64,000 nt of DNA from Craspedostauros australis. Lineage: Eukaryota; Bacillariophyta; Bacillariophyceae; Mastogloiales; Achnanthaceae. Both the position numbers and the translations under genes were made by a program. The notes under the pieces were generated by a model, which was not told where the DNA came from, searched no databases, and saw only the letters and a program-made list of their open reading frames with translations. The DNA is taken from positions 2,083,001 through 2,147,000 of the forward strand of contig JAMXDE010000009.1 of the NCBI GenBank assembly GCA_026770025.1. Direction: 5' to 3'. Shown piece by piece: positions 53,501 to 61,360 of the stretch (position 1 is its first letter; each line of letters opens with the position of its first letter).

Positions 53501-54769
53501 GCGATTTCCACGCACTTCGTTTTCGTACGACGCCTCGGCCTTGTTGCAGATTGCCATCCATGTGAGATCTTTTGCGGCAAGCTGGGGGCGAGCGTACTCG
53601 TACGTGAAGACGGGGAGACGCATGAGGATTTCCTCAAGGCTATCCTTCATCACATAGAGAGGACGTCGGTACTGTTCACCAGACCGGATCTGTCCTCCAG
53701 CCTGTAGGAAGGCATCGAGGATCGTTCGAAGGAGACGGAGGTCGAAGCGACCGGCGTCGTCGAGGCGCTTGCAAAGAGCACGAAGGTGGACTGCCATGAG
53801 ACCAACGTTCTCGTTTGGAAAACGTCTGCAGTTGACTTCGCGGATTTTGGCTGCGAGGGCGTCTTGTTCATCCAAGGAGTTGGCCGAGTTGCTGTTCATG
53901 AACTCAACGAAGAGAGTGATGAAGTTATCGTGGAACTTCGGCTCAATTCGGTTCATGAGCTGGTCTTCGAGGATTGGATCAAGACTGTCACGGAAGAACG
54001 CTGAGGCTGTCTCGTTGTTCTGGACGTCGTAGTGATCCCACTTCAGATGGAACTCTTCAAAGTGCTTGGTGGCATCTTCAAGAGTGAAGGCGGCTGGTGA
54101 ATCCAGGACGCAAGTCATCCCTGACTCTACGTTGGCGTCAGCAATGTACGCCATGGTGAGGAGTCCGGTTCTTGCCATGTGATTTCGCACCAGGCGGATG
54201 AACTGCTGGATGTTCCCTCCCTTCTTGAACTTGTCGGTGAGTCCTTGCTCTCGCTTGGACTGGTTGGTGGAGTCAGCACCGTTATGGAGGATTCTCTGTT
54301 GTTGAGAGTTAGTCCACCTGGTGTGTGACTCGTCTTGGAGGCCGGTCCAATGTCCGTTTGGTGCGCCTGCGGTCCAGGGCACCCAGTTGCGTCCTTGCTT
54401 GAGGATACCTCCCATGATGGGAACGGTTGGTTTCCCAGAGAGGTCGTGGTCGTCGTCTTCGCTATCCTCTTCTGACTTTCGGCTCTTCTTGGGCATGGGA
54501 GTTCCCATGTCGAAGATGCTGTTGTTGAGGAAGGACTGGTCCGTCCGGGTTCTTGTGTCGCCAGCGGAACGGCTGCGCTCGAGTCCGGGACGGCTTGGGG
54601 TCGTGGTGGCTGTAGCTGCTGCTTGGGCAGTGGCTATAGCCGCATTTGCTGCTTCTGCAGCGGCTTCGGCCGCCAACGTCGCCTGTGTGAGGCGGGCATT
54701 TTCGACCGTGATCGCTTCGAGCTGCGCTTGCAGCTCTTCCAGCGTGGCAGGGGTTGTCACTTCCGCCAT
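47525..54769 (-). CDS. Copia family C gag-pol polyprotein with internal membrane segments
   Basis: A 2414-residue protein from an ATG at 54769. Order: short coiled coil (TLEELQAQLEAITVENARL), gag, a zinc-binding-like WCAKCRRWRLSHNTESH at about residue 510, then a strongly hydrophobic stretch at about 565-625 (SIVGIVLLFASLQVITIGV; AWMLIAVILLLLHTNVP) that looks like two or three membrane passes. Then protease (VWDSGASISV, about 808), integrase (HYRLGH, CAACQFGK, VDHFVG, SDNATTF), a long proline-rich linker, RT (VLYVDDAGIAS) and RNase H (YVDADFAGL, STMESEYAALS). Complete and uninterrupted. A membrane segment between gag and protease is not usual for copia elements. It belongs to another lineage than A and B. 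Confidence 0.92.
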   Translation of the reverse strand: MAEVTTPATLEELQAQLEAITVENARLTQATLAAEAAAEAANAAIATAQAAATATTTPSRPGLERSRSAGDTRTRTDQSFLNNSIFDMGTPMPKKSRKSEEDSEDDDHDLSGKPTVPIMGGILKQGRNWVPWTAGAPNGHWTGLQDESHTRWTNSQQQRILHNGADSTNQSKREQGLTDKFKKGGNIQQFIRLVRNHMARTGLLTMAYIADANVESGMTCVLDSPAAFTLEDATKHFEEFHLKWDHYDVQNNETASAFFRDSLDPILEDQLMNRIEPKFHDNFITLFVEFMNSNSANSLDEQDALAAKIREVNCRRFPNENVGLMAVHLRALCKRLDDAGRFDLRLLRTILDAFLQAGGQIRSGEQYRRPLYVMKDSLEEILMRLPVFTYEYARPQLAAKDLTWMAICNKAEASYENEVRGNRWHAIRRTRDSNVPKYSYASNVAQNPSANVLEQHKGFSKNDGKRNNSKKPKERDAKRNAGQGWSSKAPKPGEPQRKLVNEKTFMWCAKCRRWRLSHNTESHQDNFKFKAKAKGKNIPKQDNLSIDMAAWTCFTAASSQDEDTWWSLIWNLFTSFNYFGSIVGIVLLFASLQVITIGVEYGWYIAAANAWMLIAVILLLLHTNVPRRPDLINSTDLAYNKARVKERFKQVHKRPTHFNGAVKRSLYDLVMESLDPDGPKTVNVSKVNSPRTKRVWRPQTRTKTRNHRSKRRYRNQSKTSTYGKNQPFTTAKLPRQEGRTSSISRNLWSLYPTRGIDLMYDRNQKQQCDNDMPALLTLQGLASYFSNRNAFASPAKAESYLSPDAPFELVWDSGASISVTNDLNDFCSTPSPPPRPTFLNGFLKKIQVNALGTVEWYVLDVTGSPRKLRLPAFHVPESKVKLISTSSLLEEYQGETIVFDKSSCKLSGILGNDDRNAIVASYKKSTRLPTSVGYSADNIHDVPAALTSIVSTVSDHNVNLTQPQKELLRWHYRLGHLSFSRVKFLLRSGTLTGSESSRKMHTAAARVTSLPLCAACQFGKLHRRPSPGITQHVVRDKQGVLRTDHLFPGQQVSVDHFVGRTPGRLFSGRGKGDPNEMYKGGAIFVDHASGYIHVEPVAALTMHATLEAKERFELMCRDVGVPVRSYLSDNATTFTSPEYSKHLEIFHQVHRFAGVGAHHHNGIAERSIRTIVSMARTMMMHQSIHWPTMFDAQLWPMAVVHAAYIYNRVPNPATGLTPYDVLSRIRLPLKQLHNLHVWGSPVYVLNKALADGRKIPRWEPRGERYVNMGLSTKHASTVPLVLSPRTGSITPQFHVVFDDWFATIATDLKQLPSYQSEEWTRMFGDTTFQYPFDDDDVESMEQDDIFASDTRDHNRLQRNDDNTPPPITETRNQRTIRERAPQVLAKESQPTTQQIPDLMSETLAPPMPASEGANKQMSSTEGAPYESPVPDPTIESPDQRTLQPQLSSPLRESPISEQATPLPPSAPTPIDTKSTTTTTPKPESTPSRPRSTRSRKQPKRFTYSRLGGKAAWLDDEDTDDYYFCPAVATLEEIEQATTPRELHPDSSLIITFSQAVVDCLHTIEPLQREGSDSLSIDLHQFKVDAHYLLRRLRGRFNTLNPQSTNIILPTFAPKPAKAEEASINMADWWQPDPDDMVEEGPTPFQDVYEDFYSDMERHFEVDLHCEIRCDDLRRQATDYAVGQFVNRLSAFIRTGIMNPSFDAFDYMSSAKPEPWSYQDPEYLMMKGFLPPESRISGNTFFKRTRSVWNAISENHRYRLAFELLRRQVTTIRPGPWPQPSAFEVEKFVQGMIETNTAPLKVAPATRVSDKIGSTLEVDPSSILDTATCIPEHAWANIEQHAYAVSIIEPQRDSTNFPTYVDGHMMSYFATGGDLDIAERSSTYKASSNDPDTLSFDEAIRDDNKDEWMQAAEKEIKALTEKGTWEEIQKADVVNDRIFPGTWVFRRKRLPDGTIKKYKGRWCCRGDLMNEDASTYAPVVAWSSVRIFLSTSIVMGWTTTSIDFTNAFVQASIHKPVHLHLPRGFKSSKGPNTCLRLCKSLYGLTIAPRLWYEHLIRALITVGFTACDQEQCLFIKRNIMIVLYVDDAGIASKTKKDADEFIASMRELGFELTQEGSFTEFLGIELCRDPKADVVHLRQPGLIKKILETTKMSNCNPCPVPTTQLALGQCKDEPAMNEKWNYRSVVGMLLYLTTNTRPDLAFAVSQVARFGHDPRRSHAKAIKRIMRYLKHTETMGTIVRPTGQLDLKCYVDADFAGLYQREDSKDPVSVKSRTGYLITLGGCPLIWKSKLQTEIALSTMESEYAALSLAMRTLIPIQQLIRQVINNAGTDMPLHTNLQCTVFEDNQACISLATNHQPTACTKHFLTKWHFFWYWVKAGFICIQHIATPEQLADIFTKGLSIAVFEYLRFKIMGW

Positions 54770-55187
54770 GATGGATAGCAGGGACTTCTCGAGTAGTCTT
54801 CGGACGTCGAGGGGATCGATCTGTTTGCCTTCTCTTGCTCTTGCTCGACTTCACTTCGTTGAGAAGGTGTGCACTGAAGTTCGATGCAGGTTTTGAGAGG
54901 CTCGTACTCGGTCAGCGAGTGTGGTTATAGCTTGCTTTAGCAGAGGCTACTGAAGTTCGACCTTGGGTCGCTTACCTTCAGCTGGGACTTTTGTCCTCTT
55001 GAGTGGCTCGGTTTTCGAGCGTTGGGAGTCTGATTTCAAATCAGATGCATGCGATGAGGACTGCGTCCTTTGTTGAAAGCTCGGTCTGCGAGCTGTGCCT
55101 TTTGGCTTGGTCTCAGAGAGACTCTTGCGATCGGTTGGCAGAGGAAGATGCTCGGTGGAGTTGATTTGATTTGAGAGTATTTGGCAA
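54770..55187 (-). ncRNA. Structured leader of family C with six short hairpins
   Basis: Between the PBS and the gag ATG lie clustered inverted repeats: 54985-54996 (GGAC/GTCC), 54906-54920, 55006-55020 and 55078-55094 (all with stem CTCG/CGAG and a five-base loop ending AC in the RNA sense), 55029-55045 (TCTGATTT/AAATCAGA) and 55057-55069 (AGGAC/GTCCT). Likely an RNA packaging, dimerisation or translation element; the role is inference. Confidence 0.5.
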
Positions 55188-55203
55188 CCACTCGCAGCTA
55201 CCA
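55188..55203 (-). promoter_or_regulatory. Primer binding site of family C
   Basis: On the minus strand TGGTAGCTGCGAGTGG overlaps the last LTR base. It would pair with a tRNA 3' end ...CGCAGCTACCA, whose GCTACCA end is that of eukaryotic initiator tRNA-Met. Confidence 0.6.
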
Positions 55204-55889
55204 GTTAGGATTCGGGCGTAGACGTCGCGAATCGGTGGAGAATGCCTCGTGAATCTGCCGGCTTCGAGATAGCCGTGTGATGCAGTTCAAGAGAGGTGTG
55301 CCGTTTGAAGAGTTATAACTGTAACGATGAGTAGAAGAGTGCTTTGTAACTAATCTTTGTCTGTGAGTATTATGAGTTAGCTTGTGGTGTTAATAGGGTG
55401 AAGAAACGATGTCACACAACTTGGCGAGACCCTGCACTGATGTACTTGGTTCAGTGCTACAGGGTATACAGTCATTACAGCGCCTTGCTCTCCACACACG
55501 TAGATACACTGCAGTGTAGATCATGGCACATGGCAGTGACGACCATGAGGCAGTGGCTGTGGTTGGAGCTGGCTCTCGGATTCCATTGCTTGAGTTGAAG
55601 CAGGTTGGATACATGCGTTAAGACTACGGCAGTGGTGCAGTAGTCATCAGCATGGAGGGAATCGAGGTATGTTGTAGTAAAAGGATCTGAGGAGCATATA
55701 GTTCCCAAGGTGGAATGTGAGTCAGGTCGGTCATGGTTGAGTCATGATGGATTCGTGAATGGAGGAGAGAAAGGAGGAGAAAAGATTTGGTGGTCGATCA
55801 GGTCGGAAGATTTCGCGCCAAAACAAGAATTTCTCCCATCAGGTTGATACCGTGTTCGGTATTAGTCTGTCCCTCATTGAATCTCAACT
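55203..55889 (-). repeat. Family C 5' LTR
   Basis: 687 bases, identical by eye to the other LTR. Confidence 0.88.
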
Positions 55890-55894
55890 CCATG

Positions 55895-58800
55895 CCTATA
55901 TTCTTCGTCGAGTTGTGCTCCGTTGAGCATGGAGCGGATCTTGGTGTAGAGGTACGCGAACTTGCGTTCCACTCTGCCGTTCTGTTGCGGCGTGTTCGAT
56001 GCCGTGTATTCGAATTTCACGTTGAGTCCTGCATCGATGAGAATATCCTGCGTGGATTTGTTCTCTCCGCTGTTGTCACCTCTGAAGATGATCTATTGGT
56101 CACCAGTCTGTGACTTGATCGTTTGAACGAACCGTTTGATGTATCCTGGTTGATCACTTTTGTTCTTGAGAAAGAAACTCCAGCAGTGATCCGTGCAGTC
56201 GTCCACAATCAGGGTCCAGTAGCGTTTATCTCCGAAGCTTATGTGTTTAGTGTAGCTAATGTCAATGAAGAGCCGTTCGCCGCGGCGAGTCGCTCTTGGA
56301 ATGGTTGCCTTCGGGATGTTCTTCACTCTTGCGTTCGCGACCGCGCAGTCGCGACATACCGGCATCTCGCCGATTATCTTCCATCCATACTGAGCGACCG
56401 TCCGCTTCATGGTCTCGAGTGGCGCGTGGCCTAGCATTCGGTGCAGGTTCACCGCGTTGATCTCCTTGGATGGATTCTTGACGATGGCTGTGCAAGCCTT
56501 GTCATCGTCTGTTGGCATGATGGGATGCATCTGCACTCCCGTGATGAATCCGTTGGATGTGGGGAAGACTCGATCGAATACGATCTTCATTCCGGATCCG
56601 TTGATGATGTCCATCAGAATGCTGTTGTTACCAAGCTGATAACCGTTGTACAGAGCCTTGTTCGTGGAGAAAAGGTTCACCGCCATCTTGGGTGTGTACT
56701 TCACATCATCGAGCCGGATGATGTGGCCAGTGTTGTCTTGTTGCTTGACCTTCAAGCGAATGGATCCCATCTTGGGAGAGTCCAGTTTCGTGCTGTCTCC
56801 CACTTGGACGAAGGACTTGATATGCCGCACGTTGAATAGAGCGGCGTCCGAGTTGATGATGTGACACGAAGCTCCGCTGTCGGCGAGCCAGGTGTCCTTG
56901 TTGACCTTGTCCTTGTATCTGGTGCTTAGCTCGTGGAGCTGCTCCACGGCTGCTGCAGCTATCTCGTTGTTGAAGCTGCCGTCGTCGTCGTCTTCGTGGA
57001 CTCCATCTTCGTTGTATGGATTGCGGTGCTCCTCATCGTCCATGTCGTCGGGTAGTTGCGCGTAGTCTGATGGAACCGTGCTGTTCCGATGTGATCCTGT
57101 GGCTGGATCGTATGGGTGGACGCGTGATCGCTCGCGTAAGAGCACGCGCATGCATCCTCCAAGGATGTAATGCAGATCCGTCTCTGGGATCGTTTCCGAG
57201 TTGTTCGCTTCCAGTATGCGGTTGATGATGATCGCATTGACGAGGATCTCTTCGATTGATTCGAAGTGCTCGGATAGGATGGATCCCATCACGTTCACCC
57301 ATATTGGCATGAGTGCTCCTCGTGTTGTTCCTGGGAACATTCGCATCCCCGCTTCCATTACGGCGTCAAAGATGAGCTGCTTTTGGATTATCAATGCTGT
57401 TGCTGTTGCATTCGGGATGGTGCTGTGGCGGAGGAGGTAATCGACGCTGTTGGGATCCTCAATAGGTGGGAAGTCGATGTTCCCTGGGTAGATGACACAC
57501 TCGTTTGGATTGAAGCTGTCGTCCAGATGATTCCCGTCCTCGGATTCGTCGCTGTCATCTTCGTCGAAGATACCCGATCTGTTGTTCCCTGCCGCTGGGG
57601 GAGGCAGTGCTGCGCCGCCGTTCGTCTCGTCTTGGCCTCTATCATTGTCATTGATCTCGTCGTCGGCCTCTTCGCTCATGGTCTCTTCGATGTCACTATC
57701 GTTGGCCTCGTTGCCCATCTCGGCTCCGTCGCTGTATGAACCGATCAGGTCGTGCGCGTTGAAGCAGCATTCGTAGCTCACTTCGCGTCTTGGATCCACC
57801 TCGTGGATGATTGGCTCCTCGCTGAGCCACTCCGGGATGATCTCATCATCCTCCACTTCGTCGTCACTCCCGACGTATTCGAAGTTATCGAAGAAGGAGT
57901 CTTCGATGTAGTCGTCGGACACCAACATGCAGAGCGGCATGTCCTTTGCTGAGAGTACCATCTCGTGTCCGCTCTTGTCGTGTCCTTCCGTAGCCGCGTT
58001 GGCTTGTTCGTTGTTCTTCTTGCTTTCGTTGAACTTCTTCTTTCGGCACTCCGCCTCGCGGTGTCCGAAGATGCCGCAGTAGTTGCACTTGCCCTTGAAG
58101 CCGCTTCCCTTGTTGCGCTTTCCGTTCATCTTGTTGTTGTTGTTGTTGTTGTTGTTTTTCTTGTTGTTCGATTTCTTGCATTCTGGGCAATCGGCGGATC
58201 TATGGCCATACACGCCACAGTTGTGACAAGTACCCTTGAAGTTACCGGTGCTTGTGAAGCCGGTGTCGTTGCTCTTCGTGTTACTGTCTTGGAAGTCGTC
58301 GACGTATGCCTTGCCTCCTCTGTGAGTGGCGTATGCTGTGCAGAGTACTCCTCTGATCGTGTTGATGGTAACCAGTTCCGGATTGAACGTGAGTTGGTGT
58401 TGGAAGTTCACGATGTGAGTTTTGTATTCGTTGCTCACCGTGCTGAGGATTTGCATGATCATCTCTTCGTCTGTGATCTTGTACTTGACATCGTGGAGAC
58501 GCGATCGTAGACTCTCGAGTTGGGTGATGTAGATGTCAGGGTCCGTGTCTCTCTTCATCTTTTTGTTGTTGAATTGGCGCTTGAGTTTCATCTTCGTCAC
58601 CGCATCGGATGGTCGGAACTTCTCCGCGAGAACGTTCCACGCTGCGTGTGCGTCTCCTTCAGGGTAGTCGTCGGAGATGCATTGGTTGATGTATTGGATG
58701 GCCTGCTTGCCTTTTCCTTTCTCTGCATCCATCATGAGGATCAAATCGCTGAAGCAGTCGCATCCCAGCTCGTAGATCTCCTCCATCGCTTCCTTGGCTT

Positions 58801-59392
58801 CATCGGCGGCTGCCGCGATCTCGCTCAATGTTGGCACCTTGGTCTTGCCCAACATCACGTCTCTCGTCTTCTGTGCACGAGCGTATGCCTTCGCTTGGGA
58901 CTCCCATGCGCTGTAGTCTTCCTGTTCACCACTGAACATTGGCGCCTTGATGCGTCGCTTGTTCACGTTGGCTGATGTTGCCATGTTGATTCGTTGTTTC
59001 GTTGTTGGTGCGCTCGTGCCCTTGATTTCCGTCTGTTTCTGTGTTGTCACCTTTTCGATTTTCGCTTGTTGTTTCGCGAGGATTGATTTGCTCACAAATT
59101 CTCCTCCTGGTGGTGTCTCACTTTTCCCACCCTGTTTGGCTGTGCGAATGCTCTCCGTCACACCAGTCTCCTCTTGCTTGATCGCCTTGAGAATCCTCTT
59201 CTCCTTACGGTGTAGTCTTGCAGACCGTTCTTCTTTGGTCTCGTCGATCGCGCTTGCGTCTGCGCCTGATAGGACAGTAGCCGCGGCTGCTTCCTTCTCT
59301 TCTCGTGGTGGAGTCTCACTCGCACCTTCTTCTTGTCTCTTGATAGTCGGAATGGACAGAGGGATGTCTTTCAATTCCTCTTCCTCGCTCAT
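55895..59392 (-). pseudogene. Family B copy 1 gag, protease and integrase N-terminal part
   Basis: From an ATG at 59392 the frame is open for 1099 codons: Lys/Glu-rich N-terminus, gag, two CCHC knuckles (CHNCGVYGHRSADC, CNYCGIFGHREAEC) separated by an Asn run, a long acidic linker with a helical block, protease (LADSGASCHI), and the integrase zinc finger and first acid (HRMLGH, CRDCAV, DISYTK). A TAG at 56093-56095 then interrupts integrase; the same frame goes on (IIFRGDNSGEN ... NGRVERKFAYLYTKIRSML) to 55895, where element C begins. The N-terminal extension before gag is absent in family A. Confidence 0.85.
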
Positions 59393-59474
59393 TCAGTCTG
59401 CTGCTCCTGAATGATGTTCGTCTTCCTCGCACGATACGATTCGCGGGCTCGCCCTGATCTATCGTTTATAAACG

Positions 59475-60269
59475 TGTTGGCAAGTTCCGCTCACAGTAAC
59501 CTACGATCGTGGAAGATGGTGTTGGTTGATAGTCGTCTGTTTGCTATTTCATTACTTGGCTACTCCGATCCTCTCGGTGTACACCAGTTGTCTTGCCCGA
59601 TGTTCTCGGCGCTTCAATCTGTTTCGTAGATTCGGTCTCCGACTATGAGTCGGTACGCGAGATCCTCTCTCGCTCCTCTCTGTATTCTCTCTCTCTCTCT
59701 TTCTCAACATCGTGTGCTCATGCTACACGATACTCCGTGTTCGATGCGTACTCCGCATTCGACACTCTGTTCATTCAGTACTGGCTTCTACTCCATGAGT
59801 ACTTACCATTTGAAGTTCACCTTCAGTATCCATGATCTTCATGGGTCATCGTATCTTCGCCTCCTGCTCTGACTTGGAGACAGCTGTCGACGTGGTGACA
59901 TGTTGACATCCTGTCGATGTCAGTAGGTGTCCTTCTGCTCTCCAGATGTCACGTTCCATTGGTGATGCAGCAGTCTGTCAGATGATATCGCCATCTGAGG
60001 TTTAGTTGGGAAGTACCTCGAGATTCTCTTGGTACCATTGGTGCATGGACGGACGATCTTCCAATTCTCTCAGAAATCGTTATTTGCAAATTTCCTCCAG
60101 AAATCTTGCCCCTTTTTGTGTGTTCCATTTCCCCTGTAATTCTGACGAATCACAGCATACTATCGACACGAGTATAGTTATACCGTCCAAGTGCGTATGA
60201 GAGAATAACGGGTGAACGATGCACATATACACGTACATCTTGACATATACTCACATGTACATCTCGACA
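59475..60269 (-). repeat. Family B copy 1, 5' LTR
   Basis: 795 bases. Differences from the 3' LTR include a changed block near 59580-59592 (GTACACCAGTTG versus GTACGCTGTTC), showing divergence since insertion. Followed in coding orientation by the palindrome CGTTTATAAACG (59463-59474). Confidence 0.88.
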
Positions 60270-60660
60270 CACCCAAGACCACGATCCAGATGACAATAAG
60301 TTCCAAGCATCCAAAGGCAACCATCGAGATGACCGGAGGGAGGAACTGAAATGAAGTGGGACCAGTGAAGTGACAGGAGACCGAAGGAGAGGTACCTACA
60401 GGTCTACGAGTATGAACTTGACGAATGTAGGTACTCTCCAACTCTCAGCTAAGCAAGCGATGAACCACGATGAACGCAAGATGGAGATGCAGACGAAAGG
60501 AGCCAAGCTAAAGGGTGTAACCTTGGGTGGCTGCTGCAGATCATGCTTGTTGTGAATTGGAATCGAAAGGAGATGAGCATGTTGTGCTCACAGTTCTAAA
60601 ACGGTACAGACTGATAACAGATTAGTCTACTACTATAACCCCGGATTTCCAACACAGCGG

Positions 60661-61251
60661 AATGCGACGTTGGCGTCGGAAAGTTCGGCCTCACGGCCCA
60701 CAGAGAGCTTTGGGGTGGCTGCCGCTGCTCCAAGGCTTTCTGCACATGGACTGGCGCAGGCAACAACACGAATGGATGAAACATAATCAGTCCAAGCACA
60801 GAACGTCGGAAGCCTGGGCGGCCGATGTGATACGCCGGATATGGAAGATTCCCTGGGCCGTATGACTCGCCAGGAACAACCTGGTCCATGAAGCTCCAGA
60901 TTCGGAGGTGGCACGTGCTCGCAATTTTGCGCGGCGACTTCGCTCCTTCCATCCCCCGGCCTTACCCTGCGCGAATCGCAGGTCCTTCAGCAAGGCGGGG
61001 TGGCCGACACTGGCACACATCATCAAGTTCTAACATGGATCGAAAAGGCGAAACAGGTATGGCGAGATGCACGGGCACGGCAGAGGCGCCAATCGATGAC
61101 ACAAGAACGCTCTCTGATGGCCGGGTGGCTTGTCAAACTTTGATCGCACTTTCGACAGCTCGCTCAACACCGGGCCCTAGCGGGGCCCGTCTAGACGAGG
61201 ATAAAGCCCTAGCGGCACGTAACGTAATCTCTGAGTTATTATTATTATTAT
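60661..61251 (+). pseudogene. LINE C-terminus and 3' tail
   Basis: Continues the LINE frame (MRRWRRKVRPHGPQRALGW ... HMDWRRQQHEWM ... AADVIRRIWKIPWAV), then an in-frame TGA where the family has Trp, then LARNNLVHEAPDSEVARARN. A 3' untranslated part with GGGCCC/GGGGCCC and CTAGCG repeats leads to the (TTA)6 tail, typical of LINEs ending in a short repeat. Confidence 0.75.
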
Positions 61252-61266
61252 TATGACCGCAGCCTT

Positions 61267-61360
61267 CCAGCATCGAACCAGTCCACCGGTTGTACCGGCT
61301 GTTGACGAATCTATCCCAACTCCATGTTATGCGCTTCCTGATCCCCAATAGTACCGCCCA
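61267..61360. other. Flank between the LINE and the recombinase pseudogene
   Basis: Original target sequence; directly continuous with 31625/31640 before the LINE arrived. Nothing recognised. Confidence 0.5.

Larger units (their letters stand above)
46761..55889 (-). mobile_element. Intact Ty1/copia retrotransposon, family C, with unusual LTR ends
   Basis: A 9.1-kb element with two 687-base LTRs identical by eye and 5-bp duplications CCATG (46756-46760 and 55890-55894) in the integrase gene of element B. The LTR ends are AGTTGAGA...CCTAACT in coding orientation, not TG...CA. The boundary is fixed by the duplication and by restoration of the B reading frame (DEEYRHG-LWVAAA). PBS and purine tract are present. 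A single 2414-codon frame is open. It is the youngest layer of the stack together with A. Confidence 0.9.
43264..60269 (-). mobile_element. Ty1/copia retrotransposon, family B copy 1, with in-frame stops and split by family C
   Basis: The LTRs (43264-44058 and 59475-60269, 795 bases each) differ at about a dozen places I can count, so this insertion is older than A and C. 6-bp duplications CACCCA lie at 43258-43263 and 60270-60275. The internal region carries gag-PR-INT (55895-59392) and INT-RT-RNaseH (44079-46755), separated by the whole of element C. The polyprotein has two in-frame stops (TAG at 56093-56095 and TGA at 45915-45917). Its pol is closer to family A than to C. Confidence 0.88.
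42866..60654 (+). repeat. Second solo LTR of the family A type, split by copia element B
   Basis: The pieces are 42866-43263 and 60276-60654 (about 777 bases), reading TGTCAGGAATCGGGG ... CCCCGGATTTCCAACA on the plus strand, so opposite in orientation to the first solo LTR. 6-bp duplications CAGCGG flank it (42860-42865 and 60655-60660). Removing it joins the LINE codons ...NMRSG-MRRWRRK in frame. Confidence 0.8.
31641..61251 (+). mobile_element. 5'-truncated LINE (non-LTR retrotransposon), split by nested insertions
   Basis: LINE sequence survives in segments 31641-32637, 32849-33340, about 33569-34072, 42276-42865 and 60661-61251. In order they encode the RT catalytic motif (AFVDDTDL), thumb/connection region, RNase H (VAVSDGSYKD ... 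SELTG ... ALDGKQAL ... WVKGHQDD), a Cys-His motif (CPNCRQEETVGHLLIC) and a tryptophan-rich C-terminus. The element ends with a (TTA)6 tail at about 61236-61251. A 15-bp direct repeat TATGACCGCAGCCTT at 31626-31640 and 61252-61266 is the target-site duplication, which fixes the 5' truncation inside the RT domain. Of the 29.6-kb span, roughly 3 kb is LINE; the rest is later insertions. Truncation and stops make it dead. Confidence 0.85.

Noticed and set aside
42866..60654. Reading the two A-type solo LTRs as the ends of one element
   Set aside because: They have opposite orientations, each has its own 6-bp duplication, and LINE sequence lies between them.
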